The translations under genes were made by a program, and so were the position numbers. A stretch of 53,613 nucleotides of DNA, from positions 1-53,613 of the forward strand of contig JAIBBS010000040.1 of assembly GCA_019694555.1 (NCBI GenBank), in the 5' to 3' direction. The notes under the pieces are model-generated. The model saw only the letters and a program-made list of their open reading frames with translations, was not told the DNA's origin and ran no database searches. The stretch comes from Nannocystaceae bacterium (GTDB taxonomy: Bacteria > Myxococcota_A > Polyangia > Nannocystales > Nannocystaceae). Positions 12,367 through 20,872 of the stretch are shown here, piece by piece. Positions within the stretch are counted from its first letter, which is position 1. Each line of letters begins with the position of its first letter.

Positions 12367-12560
12367 GTCGGGCTCCTTCTCGCCTGGGCGGTGGGGGCTC
12401 TCGGGCGAGGACCCGCTGCCGGCCCGGGCCGTTTCGCGGCAACTGCGACGGCCCATCGGGCGGTTCGGACGATATCAGGGGCGCGCCGTGGGGGTCAACT
12501 CGGAGTAGGCTCGCGCTCGTGGCTGCGCGGCGGGCCGATGGGGCGAACAGGGGCGCTCGC

Positions 12561-13478
12561 ATGGCCGCGTGGCGGCCGACGCCGGCGGCCTGCGCCGTGC
12601 TCGTGGCGGGTCTGCTCGGCTGCACGCGCGTCAGCGACGAGCAGCGCTTCGACGTCGACCCCGAGCCCCTGACGATCGTGCGGACCGTGCCGGCTGCGGG
12701 TGCGGACGCGGTCGGGCTCGATGCGGTGCTCGATCTGTGCTTCTCCCACCGGGTCGACCCGCGCTCGGTGGCTGCGACCGACGCGACGATGAGCTCGGGC
12801 CCCAGCGCCTTCGACACCGAGCTCGCGCTGCAGCTCGAGCCCTGGCGCGGCCCTGGGGGTGCGCCCGCCGGCGACGCACCGTGGTGCGAGGGCAGCGTGC
12901 TGTCGGTGACGCCCAAGGCCGAGCTGCAACCGGGCCTGCGCTATCGCGTGCGCGTGGTGCCGCGGATGCGCGGCTGGGACGGCGAGGCGCTCGACACCAC
13001 CACGCCGGGCTGGATCGACGAGGGTGACGTCGTGCGCTACTACCTGGAGTTTCGCACCGCCGCAGACGCGGACGAGGGCGACACCGACACCACCACCGGC
13101 GGCGACGATCCCCAGGACGCGCCCGCGCCGACGCTGGCAGATCTCTTCCGCGACGGCCGCGTGTTCGACCCCGCGCGAGCGACCTGCTCGTGCCATCGCG
13201 ATCCCGACGCGCTGGCGCTGCAGCGGTTGGATCTGCGCTCGGTCGACGCGGCCTGGTCGGCGCTGGTGCTCGACACGCGCGAGCGCGAGACCGGCTTCCC
13301 GCTGGTGTCGCAGCGGCGACCGTCGGAGAGCTTCCTCGTGCACAAGCTGCTGCGCGACGAACACGGCGCGCCGCTGCAGCACCTGCTGGGCGACGCGATG
13401 CCGCCCGACGAGCCCGTGCCCTACGCCGACTACGTCGACGTCGCGCGCTGGATCGAGGCCGGCGCGCCGCGACAGTGA
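12561..13478 (+). CDS. Lipoprotein with Ig-like domain and degenerate cytochrome c-like domain
   Basis: A 305-residue lipoprotein (lipobox LLGC, Cys near 21). Residues about 35-165 resemble an SbsA/Big_5-type Ig-like domain (LTIVRTVPAAGADAVGLDAVL...FSHRVDP). An acidic Thr/Asp linker follows. Residues about 195-305 look like the cytochrome-like domain of planctomycete-type proteins: a Cys/His motif followed by LDLRS, SFLVHKLL, DAMPPDEP and a terminal WIEAGAP. The heme motif is CSCH rather than CxxCH, so covalent heme attachment is doubtful. ATG 12561 was preferred over GTG 12519 because it starts a clean signal peptide. Function unknown. Confidence 0.8.
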   Translation: MAAWRPTPAACAVLVAGLLGCTRVSDEQRFDVDPEPLTIVRTVPAAGADAVGLDAVLDLCFSHRVDPRSVAATDATMSSGPSAFDTELALQLEPWRGPGGAPAGDAPWCEGSVLSVTPKAELQPGLRYRVRVVPRMRGWDGEALDTTTPGWIDEGDVVRYYLEFRTAADADEGDTDTTTGGDDPQDAPAPTLADLFRDGRVFDPARATCSCHRDPDALALQRLDLRSVDAAWSALVLDTRERETGFPLVSQRRPSESFLVHKLLRDEHGAPLQHLLGDAMPPDEPVPYADYVDVARWIEAGAPRQ

Positions 13479-13492
13479 CGCGCGCGCGTCAC
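13475..13492. terminator. Perfect 18-nt palindrome spanning two convergent stop codons
   Basis: GTGACGCGCGCGCGTCAC is a perfect inverted repeat. It includes the TGA of the plus-strand lipoprotein gene and the TGA (as TCA) of the minus-strand lipoprotein gene. As RNA on either strand it gives a 7-bp stem with a 4-nt loop. No U-tract follows, so a bidirectional terminator role is inferred only. Confidence 0.4.
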
Positions 13493-13869
13493 TTCGCCGG
13501 GTGCAGCACCTGATCGTTTTCCATCTGCCGCACCATCTTCAGCATGCTCTCGAGCCGGGCCTTGCGCTCCTTGGCGCGGTCGTAGGTGCTGACGAAGTCG
13601 GGATCCGACAGCCCCAGCTCGGCCGCGCGCTTGTACTTCGCCAGCGCGGCCTCGGTCTGCTGCAGGCAGTCCGCGATGGTGTCGCCCGACAGCGCCGACG
13701 CGCCCTGCGGCACGCCCGGCCCGGCGGCGGGCTGCAGCTTGCACGGCCCGCGCTCGGCCGCGCCCTCGATCTCGAGCCCGGCCATGAACACGTCGCGACG
13801 GTTCTCGCCGCAGCCCGACGCGAGCACGGCGAGCGCGAACAGGGCACACGGGAGCGAGCGCGGAACCAC
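13489..13869 (-). CDS. Small hypothetical lipoprotein
   Basis: A 126-residue protein with a signal peptide and lipobox LASGC (Cys near 20). The mature part has a Cys pair (GPCKLQ, ADCLQQ) and a predicted helical C-terminal half (AALAKYKRAAELG, KERKARLESMLKMVRQME) that may be a single TPR or coiled coil. No ATG is available. GTG 13869 gives VVPRSLPCALFALAVL; an in-frame TTG at 13878 is an alternative. It follows the DUF2723 gene by 59 nt on the same strand and may be cotranscribed with it. I do not recognise a family. Confidence 0.7.
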   Translation of the reverse strand: MVPRSLPCALFALAVLASGCGENRRDVFMAGLEIEGAAERGPCKLQPAAGPGVPQGASALSGDTIADCLQQTEAALAKYKRAAELGLSDPDFVSTYDRAKERKARLESMLKMVRQMENDQVLHPAK

Positions 13870-13928
13870 GACGATCAAGGTAGCGCGCGGGCGGCAGCGG
13901 TGCCACCGCGGCGAGGGTCCACGCGCGA

Positions 13929-15935
13929 TCACGGCGACGCAGCGCCCAGCGCCTGCGCGCGAGCACGCGCGGACCCGGCGGCCTCGAGCGCGCCGGCGGC
14001 CTCGTGCAGCTCGGCCAGCCGCAGCCACGGCTCGGGTCGGTCGGGGCGCAGCGCGATGGCCCGCTCGCAGGTCGCCAGCGCCTCGGCGTGCCGCGACGGA
14101 TCGCGGCCGAGGTACAGCGCGAGGTTGAGCAACGCGGCCTGACGCGTGGGGTCGAGCTCCAGCGCGCGCAGGGTCCACTCGATCGCCGAGACGTCGTCGC
14201 CCATGCGATCGAAGATCGAGCCCAGGGTGATCATCGCGCCGGCGTGCTCCGGATCGAGCTCGAGCAGCGACGACTGCAGCGCCGCGGCGGCCTCGCCGAG
14301 ATCACCACCTCGGCGCACCGACGCGCGCGCCCACTCGGCGATCGCGATCGCGAGGCGGTGGCGATCGGCGGCCGCGGGCAGCAGCGGCAGCCAGCGCGCG
14401 ATGACGTCGGGCGCCGGTTGCGGCGGCGGGCCGCGTGGGTCGGACAGCGACAGCGGCAACGCACCGCTGCGGCCGCGAAACCGCACCGTCGCGAACAGGC
14501 CGGTGTGCGCGTGCTCGAGCGCGACCGTGCCCGGTGCCGCCGCGATCGCGGCCTCGATGCGCGCGGCCTCGCCGGCGGGCACCGCGACCGCGCGCCACAG
14601 CGGTGCGAACACGGGATCGATGCGATCGGGCGGCGACTTGTGCAGGTGCTGCGCCGGCCACGACAGCACATCGGGCCGCGCGCCCTCGATCGCGCGCGCC
14701 CACGCGACGCCGGCGGACAGATCGTCGGACTGCGTGAGCAACACGGCACTGGGCGGGAGCTGGGCCAGCGCACCGCGGGTCCACGCATGGGGGCCCCAGC
14801 TGCGCATGGCCGCCGCGTCGGGCCACGAGCGCAACGCGGCGGGCAACAGCATCACGGTCCACAGCAGCGGCAGCGTCGCCAGCCGCAGCCGCGGTCGCGG
14901 GCGCAGCAGGTGATCGACCGCGAGCGCGACCATCACGATCGCGCACCACGCCGGCAACAGCCCGGTCTGGCGATCGGCACCGCCCATGGGGTTGATCGCG
15001 ATCGCGAACAGCAGCCCCGCAGCCAGCCACCAGCCCAGCACCAGCAGCGTCGCCGGATCGGCGAAGCGCTCGCGCTTGGCCGCGCCCGCCAGCGCAGCCC
15101 AGGCCAGCGCCATCGCGGCCAGCACCGGGCCCGACGGGCCGAGATCCTCGGACAGCCGCGTCCACGCGCCCTCGGCGTGCGCGAGCCACATCGCCGCCGA
15201 GCGCGGGAACATGTCGGTCGCGTAGGCCTCGCGGATCGATCGCGCGAGCAGGTGATCGATCATCGTGCTCCACTGCTGCGGATCGCCCCAGTCGGACGCG
15301 GGTCCGCGCGCCGACGACAGCGGCAACGTCAACACGCACGCCGAGCCCAGCACCACTGCGATCGGGGCCCACGCGGCGTAGGGCCGGCCGCGCCGCAGCG
15401 CCGACAGCCACAACACCAACAGCACCGGCGGCAGCGACAGCCGCAGCTCGCCGAAGCTCCAGATGGCCCAGGTGGCGACGAAGGTCGCGACCAGCTGTGG
15501 CTGCAGTCGCGTGGCGGGCTCGCGCGCGGGATCGAGGCCGTCGGCGACCAGCGCGAGCGCAGCGAGGGCCGGCGCGTAGATCTCGACGCCGTGGGCGTGA
15601 CGCACGAAGGTGAGACCGCAGCACAGCCATGCGACCGCGCCCCAGCGCACCAGCGGATGCACGCCGCGGCGCGCGAGCAACCGCAGCGTCAGCGCGGCCG
15701 CGAGCGCGGCGGCCGCGGTGCTGACCAGCGCCATGCGCCACCCCAGCGGACCCAGCGGCACCAGCGACGCCAGCTGCAGCGTCGCGACCAACCCCGGCAT
15801 GCCCGGCGGATGCATCACGCCCAGCTCGTAGCCCGCGGCCGCGAGCTCGCCCGCGTCGAGCCACGCCTGGGCCGGCGCGGCGCCCAGCGACAGCACGGCG
15901 AACGCGATGCCGAACGCGATGAGCTCCGCACGCAC
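13929..15935 (-). CDS. DUF2723-family membrane glycosyltransferase with C-terminal TPRs
   Basis: A 668-residue polytopic membrane protein. The early motif DAGELAAAGYELGVMHPPGMPG is the signature of DUF2723 (protein O-mannosyltransferase-like, GT-C fold); the Asp and Glu near residue 30 are the likely catalytic acids facing the periplasm. About ten hydrophobic segments fill residues 5-390. A soluble periplasmic part follows, and the C-terminus (about 550-665) carries TPRs (PEHAGAMITLGSIFDRMGD, RQAALLNLALYLG). It probably transfers a sugar from a polyprenyl carrier to protein or another envelope acceptor. The GTG start at 15935 is the only reasonable one close to the first membrane helix. It is divergent from ribF. 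Confidence 0.88.
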   Translation of the reverse strand: MRAELIAFGIAFAVLSLGAAPAQAWLDAGELAAAGYELGVMHPPGMPGLVATLQLASLVPLGPLGWRMALVSTAAAALAAALTLRLLARRGVHPLVRWGAVAWLCCGLTFVRHAHGVEIYAPALAALALVADGLDPAREPATRLQPQLVATFVATWAIWSFGELRLSLPPVLLVLWLSALRRGRPYAAWAPIAVVLGSACVLTLPLSSARGPASDWGDPQQWSTMIDHLLARSIREAYATDMFPRSAAMWLAHAEGAWTRLSEDLGPSGPVLAAMALAWAALAGAAKRERFADPATLLVLGWWLAAGLLFAIAINPMGGADRQTGLLPAWCAIVMVALAVDHLLRPRPRLRLATLPLLWTVMLLPAALRSWPDAAAMRSWGPHAWTRGALAQLPPSAVLLTQSDDLSAGVAWARAIEGARPDVLSWPAQHLHKSPPDRIDPVFAPLWRAVAVPAGEAARIEAAIAAAPGTVALEHAHTGLFATVRFRGRSGALPLSLSDPRGPPPQPAPDVIARWLPLLPAAADRHRLAIAIAEWARASVRRGGDLGEAAAALQSSLLELDPEHAGAMITLGSIFDRMGDDVSAIEWTLRALELDPTRQAALLNLALYLGRDPSRHAEALATCERAIALRPDRPEPWLRLAELHEAAGALEAAGSARARAQALGAASP

Positions 15936-16010
15936 GGGGCCCGTCAGTGTACCAGGGCTGCGATCGCGGTATACCTGGCCGGCCTCGCGAACACGCCAGG
16001 CGCCCCGCGC

Positions 16011-17084
16011 ATGTCCGGCCTGCCCCGCTCGACTGGTGCTCCGTCTGGTGCCTCGCTTGGCGCCGCGGATGATCCCGCCGCGACGAGCGCGGGTACTCGC
16101 CTCGAGATCCGGCGTGATGCCTCCGCGCTGCCGCCGGGCACGGCCGCGTGCCTGGGCGCGTTCGATGGGCTGCACCTGGGCCACCAGGCGTTGCTGCAGC
16201 GCGCGCGCGCGGTCGCGTCGCGCGTGGCGCTGGTGACGTTCGAGCCCCACCCGCAGCGGGTGCTCGCGCCCGATCGCGCGCCACCTTTGTTGCTCGACGC
16301 CGAGCAGCGCGAGCGCTGGGTCGCGGCGCTGGGCGTGGATCTGTTGGTGCTGCTGCCGTTCGACGCCGCGCTGTCGCAGATGGACGCGGCCAGCTTCGTG
16401 CGCACGCAGCTGCTCGAAGGACTGCGGCCGCAGGCGGTGGTGGTGGGCGCGGACTTCCGCTTCGGCGCGCGGCGGGCCGGCGACGTCGCGCTGCTGCAGT
16501 CGTCGCTCGCGGCGGCGAACGTGGCGCTGCACGTGGTCGCACCGGTGCCGATCCCCGGCGTGGCCGCGGGCGCCGACAAGATCAGCAGCACGACGATCCG
16601 CGAGGCGCTGGGCCGCGGCGAGGTCGAGCGCGCCGCGGCGATGCTGGGCCGCCCGCACGCGGCGCTGGGCCGCGTGGTGCACGGCGATCGTCGCGGCCGC
16701 ACCATCGGCGTGCCCACGGCGAACCTGGCGGTGCGCGACGCGATGCTGCCGGCGCCGGGCGTGTACGCGGGTTGGCTGTCGGCGTGGGACGCCGCGGGAC
16801 TGCCGGAGCTGGCGCAGCCGGTCGCGGCGGTGGCCAACCTCGGCACCAACCCGACCTTCGCGGGCGCGCGCGCGCTGCGGCTCGAGGCCCACGCGCTCGA
16901 CCTCGACCTGGGCGAGCGGCTCTACGATCGCGAGCTCGTGATGTGGTTCGGCACGCGGCTGCGCGACGAGCAGCGCTTCGACGGCGTGGCCGCGCTGGTG
17001 CAGCAGCTGCACGCCGATCTCGCCGCCGCGCGCAGCTGGCTCGCGACGCACGCGGCCCCTGCCCTGCCCGGAGGCACGCCGTGA
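16011..17084 (+). CDS. ribF: Bifunctional riboflavin kinase / FMN adenylyltransferase
   Basis: RibF phosphorylates riboflavin to FMN and adenylates FMN to FAD. The N-terminal FAD synthetase domain shows GAFDGLHLGH (about 49-58) and ISSTTIREAL (about 190). The C-terminal flavokinase domain shows GVPTANL (about 232-238) and the metal/ATP-binding PTAN motif. The 357-residue protein has about 40 more N-terminal residues than usual, mostly Ala/Ser/Gly and likely disordered. The stop overlaps the next gene's start as GTGA. I see no FMN riboswitch in the 75-nt divergent gap upstream. Confidence 0.96.
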   Translation: MSGLPRSTGAPSGASLGAADDPAATSAGTRLEIRRDASALPPGTAACLGAFDGLHLGHQALLQRARAVASRVALVTFEPHPQRVLAPDRAPPLLLDAEQRERWVAALGVDLLVLLPFDAALSQMDAASFVRTQLLEGLRPQAVVVGADFRFGARRAGDVALLQSSLAAANVALHVVAPVPIPGVAAGADKISSTTIREALGRGEVERAAAMLGRPHAALGRVVHGDRRGRTIGVPTANLAVRDAMLPAPGVYAGWLSAWDAAGLPELAQPVAAVANLGTNPTFAGARALRLEAHALDLDLGERLYDRELVMWFGTRLRDEQRFDGVAALVQQLHADLAAARSWLATHAAPALPGGTP

Positions 17085-17515
17085 CCGATCGCGATCCGCT
17101 CGCGACGCCGACGCTGGCGCGGCTGTACATGGGCCAGGGCTACTTCGATCGCAGCCGCGCGACGCTGGAGTCGTGCCTGCGTCGCGATCCCTTCGACGGC
17201 CACGCGCTCGCGCTGGTGCGTCGGCTGCAGGCGCGCACCGACGCGACCCTCGGCGTGGTCGTCGTCCGCGACCGCGCGCAGCTCAAGTGGACCGCGGTCG
17301 CCGACGCGGAGGCGTGCTCGGTGGTGCTGGTCGCGATCACGCAAAGCGGCGCGACCGCGGCGACGTGGGTGACGTCGACCCGTTGCAAGACCGCGTTCGG
17401 CAGCTGGGACTGCGCGCTGCCGTTTCTGCGCGGCTCGATCGCCGCGTGCGTGGGTCGAGTGCAGCACGGCTGCTGGCAGCCGCTCGCGGTCGCGCGACCG
17501 GTCTCGTGGCCGTGA
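17081..17515 (+). CDS. Small TPR-like hypothetical protein coupled to ribF
   Basis: A 144-residue protein whose GTG start overlaps the ribF stop as GTGA. The N-terminal part, TPTLARLYMGQGYFDRSRAT followed by LRRDPFDGHALALVRRLQ, looks like one to two TPR units, as in small proteins often encoded near metabolic genes of delta-proteobacteria-like lineages. The rest (about 65-144) is beta-rich with four Cys (CSVV, CKTAF, DCALP, ACVGR) and a Trp-rich end. I do not recognise a catalytic motif. Its coupling to ribF hints at cotranslation but gives no clear function. Confidence 0.75.
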   Translation: MTDRDPLATPTLARLYMGQGYFDRSRATLESCLRRDPFDGHALALVRRLQARTDATLGVVVVRDRAQLKWTAVADAEACSVVLVAITQSGATAATWVTSTRCKTAFGSWDCALPFLRGSIAACVGRVQHGCWQPLAVARPVSWP

Positions 17516-17559
17516 CGCGCGCGCGCGCGCGGACGCGGCGCCGGTGCTATGGTCGCGAC

Positions 17560-18522
17560 ATGCACTTCGCGCGGGTGTTGCCCTGGTGTCTGCTCGCAGC
17601 CGTCGCCGTGCCGACCGCAGCCTCCGCCGCGCCGATCGAGCTGACCCCCGCGGGCGACGAGGTATGCTGTCAACCCTCGGAGTACTCGATCCGCGGCTAT
17701 CGCTTCACCGTGAGCGAGGCGTTCACCGCCTACGGCATCGAGTGGTGGGTGCAGGTCCCGGTCGGAGCCACGATGGCGGCGCGCATCCGCGATCTCGAGG
17801 GCACGCTGCTGCTCGAGGGCGAAGCGACGCCAGGCAATGGCGTCGACGACTGGCTGCGGGCGCCGTTCGAGTTCGCGTTCGAGGCCGGACAGACGTACGA
17901 GGTGCTGGTCTACACCGACGCGCCCGACGACGTGCTCTTCCGCCACTCGAGCGGAGGCTGCTGCGACTACCCGGTCCCGCCGCTGCTGACCGCGGTCACC
18001 AGCGTGTCGAACCAGGGCGAGGACGACACGCCGTCGACCACCTACAACGTGTGGCCAGCGTACATGCGCCTCATCACCGACGCGCCCGATGGCGACGGCG
18101 ACGGCGTCGCCGATGGTGCCGACGCCTGCCCCGACACCGCGCCCAACGAGCCGGTCGGCGCCGACGGCTGCCCGATGGCGGCCGACACCGGCAGCGCGGG
18201 AACCGGCGAGGGCGGCACCACCCAGGACGGCGGCACCGCGAGCACTGCGGGCGGTGGCGGCAGCGAGGCCGGTGCATCGACGAACGCGGGGGCCGACGAC
18301 GAGGGCAGCAGCGGCGCGGTGCCCTCCGCCGGCGGAGCGGACTCGACCGGGTGTGGCTGTCGCAACGCCGGCACGATTCCGGCGCCGTGGCTCGCGATCG
18401 CGATCGTGGCCCTCACACGCGGGCGCCGGCGCGCGCGCGTCAGAACCGGACCTGCAGACCACCGGGCGCGGCCTGCATGTACACGCGGCCGCGCGCCTCT
18501 TCGATCGCGCGGCGACGCTTGA
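17560..18522 (+). CDS. Exported protein with TSP3-like repeat and MYXO-CTERM-like tail
   Basis: A 320-residue protein with an N-terminal signal peptide ending near ASAAP. A beta-sandwich-like region (about 25-165) holds Cys pairs (VCCQP, GGCCDYP). A Ca-binding segment DGDGDGVADGADACPDTAPN follows, then a Gly/Ser/Thr-rich linker. Residues about 265-293 look like the MYXO-CTERM sorting signal: GCGCRN, a hydrophobic stretch and RGRRRAR. MYXO-CTERM proteins are anchored at the myxobacterial cell surface. Oddly, the frame runs on for about 28 residues past the Arg cluster and overlaps the opposite gene by 83 nt. A lost stop or a recent frameshift is possible. Confidence 0.8.
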   Translation: MHFARVLPWCLLAAVAVPTAASAAPIELTPAGDEVCCQPSEYSIRGYRFTVSEAFTAYGIEWWVQVPVGATMAARIRDLEGTLLLEGEATPGNGVDDWLRAPFEFAFEAGQTYEVLVYTDAPDDVLFRHSSGGCCDYPVPPLLTAVTSVSNQGEDDTPSTTYNVWPAYMRLITDAPDGDGDGVADGADACPDTAPNEPVGADGCPMAADTGSAGTGEGGTTQDGGTASTAGGGGSEAGASTNAGADDEGSSGAVPSAGGADSTGCGCRNAGTIPAPWLAIAIVALTRGRRRARVRTGPADHRARPACTRGRAPLRSRGDA

Positions 18523-19108
18523 CCGCGCCGACGATCACGAGGATCAAACCCGTCGCCGCCATGATCGCGCCGGCGGTGCCGACGACGCGCGCGACGCGGA
18601 TCTCCTCGCCGAACCGGCGATCGCGGCCGTAGCGTGTGGTGCTGTCGTAGGTGCCCACGTCCGAGAGCCGCGCGACGCCGGCCCAGGCCGCCGCGGACAT
18701 CAGCGTGACGGTGCCCAGGCCCAGCGAGATCGAGCCGCCGATGATCATGTTGCGCCCCGATCGATACCGGGGCGCGAGGTACGGGTCGTAGCGCAGCAGC
18801 GTGCGCACGGCCTCGCGCGGCGGCACCACCGTCGGTGTCGCGACCGGGGCTGCCACCACCGTCGGCGCAGCGGTCGTGGTCGTGGTCGTCGCGGTCGTGG
18901 TCTGCACGGTCACGACCGTGGTCGACGCGGCGACCTCGGCCCAGGTCTGCGGCGTCGCGACCGAGCTCGTCGCAGGCGCGACCACGACCGTGGGCGCGGG
19001 CGCGGGCGCCACCACCACCGCGGGCTCACCGGCGTGGGCGTGGACGACGGGTGCGGTGCACAGCGGCACGATCGACGCCACCACGGTGAGCTTCGACAAT
19101 GGAGACAT
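18440..19108 (-). CDS. Exported or membrane protein with Thr/Val/Ala-rich region
   Basis: A 222-residue protein with a signal peptide (about 1-25, ending PVVHAHA), a long Val/Ala/Pro/Thr-rich low-complexity segment (about 28-95, including a run of Thr), and two hydrophobic helices: about 120-145 (MIIGGSISLGLGTVTLMSA) and about 175-198 (VGTAGAIMAATGLILVIVG). A basic segment KRRRA follows, and the protein ends in Phe. GGAGG lies just before ATG 19108. Such two-helix proteins occur with envelope genes in myxobacteria; I assign no function. Its 3' end overlaps the MYXO-CTERM gene on the other strand. Confidence 0.75.
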   Translation of the reverse strand: MSPLSKLTVVASIVPLCTAPVVHAHAGEPAVVVAPAPAPTVVVAPATSSVATPQTWAEVAASTTVVTVQTTTATTTTTTAAPTVVAAPVATPTVVPPREAVRTLLRYDPYLAPRYRSGRNMIIGGSISLGLGTVTLMSAAAWAGVARLSDVGTYDSTTRYGRDRRFGEEIRVARVVGTAGAIMAATGLILVIVGAVKRRRAIEEARGRVYMQAAPGGLQVRF

Positions 19109-19244
19109 GACCTCCAGACCATGCCTGCGCGCCGGCCGACGCGCAGTGCTGTGGGGCACACCGCGACGGCCTCGCGCGGCCCGATTCGCGGGCACGCGCG
19201 CACGGACGTGACGCGGGCCACGGTCGATCGGCCGCCGCGGGCGC

Positions 19245-20612
19245 CTACGGCAGGCGCCCGCCGACCGCGAGCTCGAGCTGGGCGCGTGCGACCCAGTAGT
19301 CGCGCAGCGCGATCACCTGCTCGTGCTGGGCCTCGACCTGGGCCTTGCGCGTCTCGAGCAGCTCGTAGGTGCCCATGAGCATGCCGTTGTACTGCTCGAG
19401 CGCACGCGAGACGATCGCGGCCCGCCGCGGCAACACCTCGGTGGTGAAGTAGTCGGCCTTGCGCCGTGCGACCAGCAGGCGCTCGCGCTGCTCGCGGATC
19501 TCCGAGCGCGCCACGATCGCGGCGTGCTGCAGCGCGTGCTGGGCCTGGCGCAGTCGCGCCTGCAGTGCCGCGAAGTCGGCGTGACCCGGATCGAAGATCG
19601 GGATCTCGATCGACACGCTGGGACCGAGCACCCACTCGTGACCGGCGTCGTTGCCGACCTCATTGCGCACGTCGATGCCGGCCTCGATCTGCGGCACCAC
19701 ACCGCGGCGCCGCAGCGCCAGCGCCAGCCGCATCGCGTCGACGTCGGCGCGCGCGCCCGAGACGTCGAGCCGCTCGCGCACGCCCTGCGACTCGAGCGTC
19801 GCGAGCTCGGCCTCGGCCGCGGGCGGCGCGGGCAGCCCCGCTGCGCCGGTGTCGGCAGGCAGGCGCCAGTCCAGCTGCGAGCCCCACAGGCCCAGCAGTC
19901 GGTTGAGCTCCTCGCGGGCGACCGTGCGCGCGAGCTCGTAGTCCGCCAGCGACAGCCGTGCGTCGTCGAGCGCGGCGGCGAAGCGTTCGCGGTCGAGCTC
20001 GGGCAGGTTGCCGGCGTCGTGCTGCCGCCGCGCGAGCTCGGCCGCGAGCTCCGCCGCCTGCACCAGCTCGCGCCGCAGCATCAGCTCGGCGTGGGCCGCC
20101 TGCGCGTGGGCATAGGCGACGCGCACGTCGCGGACCAGCGCGAGGGCCTCGTGCGCGACCTCCACCACGGTGTGGCGCAGGTGCGCCTTGGCCAGCCGGC
20201 GCTTGGCCGGGATCAGGAACGCCGACAGCAGGCTGGTCGACAGCGCCAGGCCGCCGCCCAGACCGTTGCCGCGCGTCGAGTTCACCAGATCCGCAGAGAA
20301 GACCGGGTTCTCGAGCAGGCCGGCCTCGACCAGCTCCGCCTGCGCGACGCCGAGCTCCTCGAGCTCGGCCTGCAGCGCGCGGTTGTTGAGCAGCGCGATC
20401 TGCAGCGCACGCTCGACCGTGAGCGGTCCCTGCAGCAGCGACGCGACGCGCTCGCGCACGGCCGCGCGGGCTCTGGCGTCCTGCGTCACGGCGATCGGAT
20501 CGCGCAGACCGCTGCGCCCCGCGACCAGCTCGCCGACCTCGCGACGCGGGCCGTCGGGCTTGGTCGTCGCGCAGCCGCCGGCCAGCAGCAGTGCCAACAC
20601 CGCGCGTCTCAT
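19245..20612 (-). CDS. TolC-family outer-membrane efflux lipoprotein
   Basis: A 455-residue OEP/TolC-family protein. The lipobox LAGGC (Cys14) indicates a lipid-anchored channel like CusC or OprM. Two long helical hairpin regions are visible (NNRALQAELEELGVAQAELVEAG early, KAQVEAQHEQVIALRDYWVARAQLEL late), as in TolC barrels. Its ATG overlaps the stop of the His-rich mini-lipoprotein as ATGA. It therefore belongs to an operon with a multicopper oxidase, and export of copper or another metal is the likely role. No RND pump or membrane-fusion protein gene lies next to it, so it must work with partners encoded elsewhere or act alone. Confidence 0.92.
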   Translation of the reverse strand: MRRAVLALLLAGGCATTKPDGPRREVGELVAGRSGLRDPIAVTQDARARAAVRERVASLLQGPLTVERALQIALLNNRALQAELEELGVAQAELVEAGLLENPVFSADLVNSTRGNGLGGGLALSTSLLSAFLIPAKRRLAKAHLRHTVVEVAHEALALVRDVRVAYAHAQAAHAELMLRRELVQAAELAAELARRQHDAGNLPELDRERFAAALDDARLSLADYELARTVAREELNRLLGLWGSQLDWRLPADTGAAGLPAPPAAEAELATLESQGVRERLDVSGARADVDAMRLALALRRRGVVPQIEAGIDVRNEVGNDAGHEWVLGPSVSIEIPIFDPGHADFAALQARLRQAQHALQHAAIVARSEIREQRERLLVARRKADYFTTEVLPRRAAIVSRALEQYNGMLMGTYELLETRKAQVEAQHEQVIALRDYWVARAQLELAVGGRLP

Positions 20613-20872
20613 CGCGTCGACTCCTCGGGCGAGGACGCGGGCGCGGTCGCACCGTGGCCATGGTGACCGTGGTGCTCGTGCCCGCCCGCCGGCAGGGCCT
20701 CGCCCTCGAACGCCGAGCGCGTCAACGGATTGGGCCGGGCTTGCCACGCGCGCTCGTCGGGTTGCACGCGCGCGGCGTCGTCCGCCGGCGGCTCGGACGG
20801 CAAGCCGCTGCGACAGCCGCCCGCCGCGAGCGCGAGCGCGACTGCGAGACCGAGTTCAGACCACGATGCCAT
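20609..20872 (-). CDS. Small His-rich lipoprotein, putative copper-binding
   Basis: An 87-residue lipoprotein. The signal peptide has lipobox AAGGC (Cys20), and the mature chain is only about 67 residues. Near the C-terminus it has the His cluster GGHEHHGHHGHG, able to bind Cu or other soft metals. Its start lies 17 nt inside the end of the multicopper oxidase gene, and its stop overlaps the TolC-like start (ATGA). The context supports a periplasmic or outer-membrane copper chaperone or buffer. I know no named family; the short length and the overlap could lead annotation pipelines to miss it. Confidence 0.72.
   Translation of the reverse strand: MASWSELGLAVALALAAGGCRSGLPSEPPADDAARVQPDERAWQARPNPLTRSAFEGEALPAGGHEHHGHHGHGATAPASSPEESTR

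Noticed and set aside
14004..16010. Extended open frame upstream of ribF
   Set aside because: It is antisense to the DUF2723 glycosyltransferase; the real RibF starts near 16011.
15936..16010. FMN riboswitch before ribF
   Set aside because: Only 75 nt are available, and the conserved RFN element was not seen.
17516..17532. Run of CG dinucleotides after the TPR-like gene
   Set aside because: Short alternating CG tracts are expected in DNA of this composition; no function can be supported.
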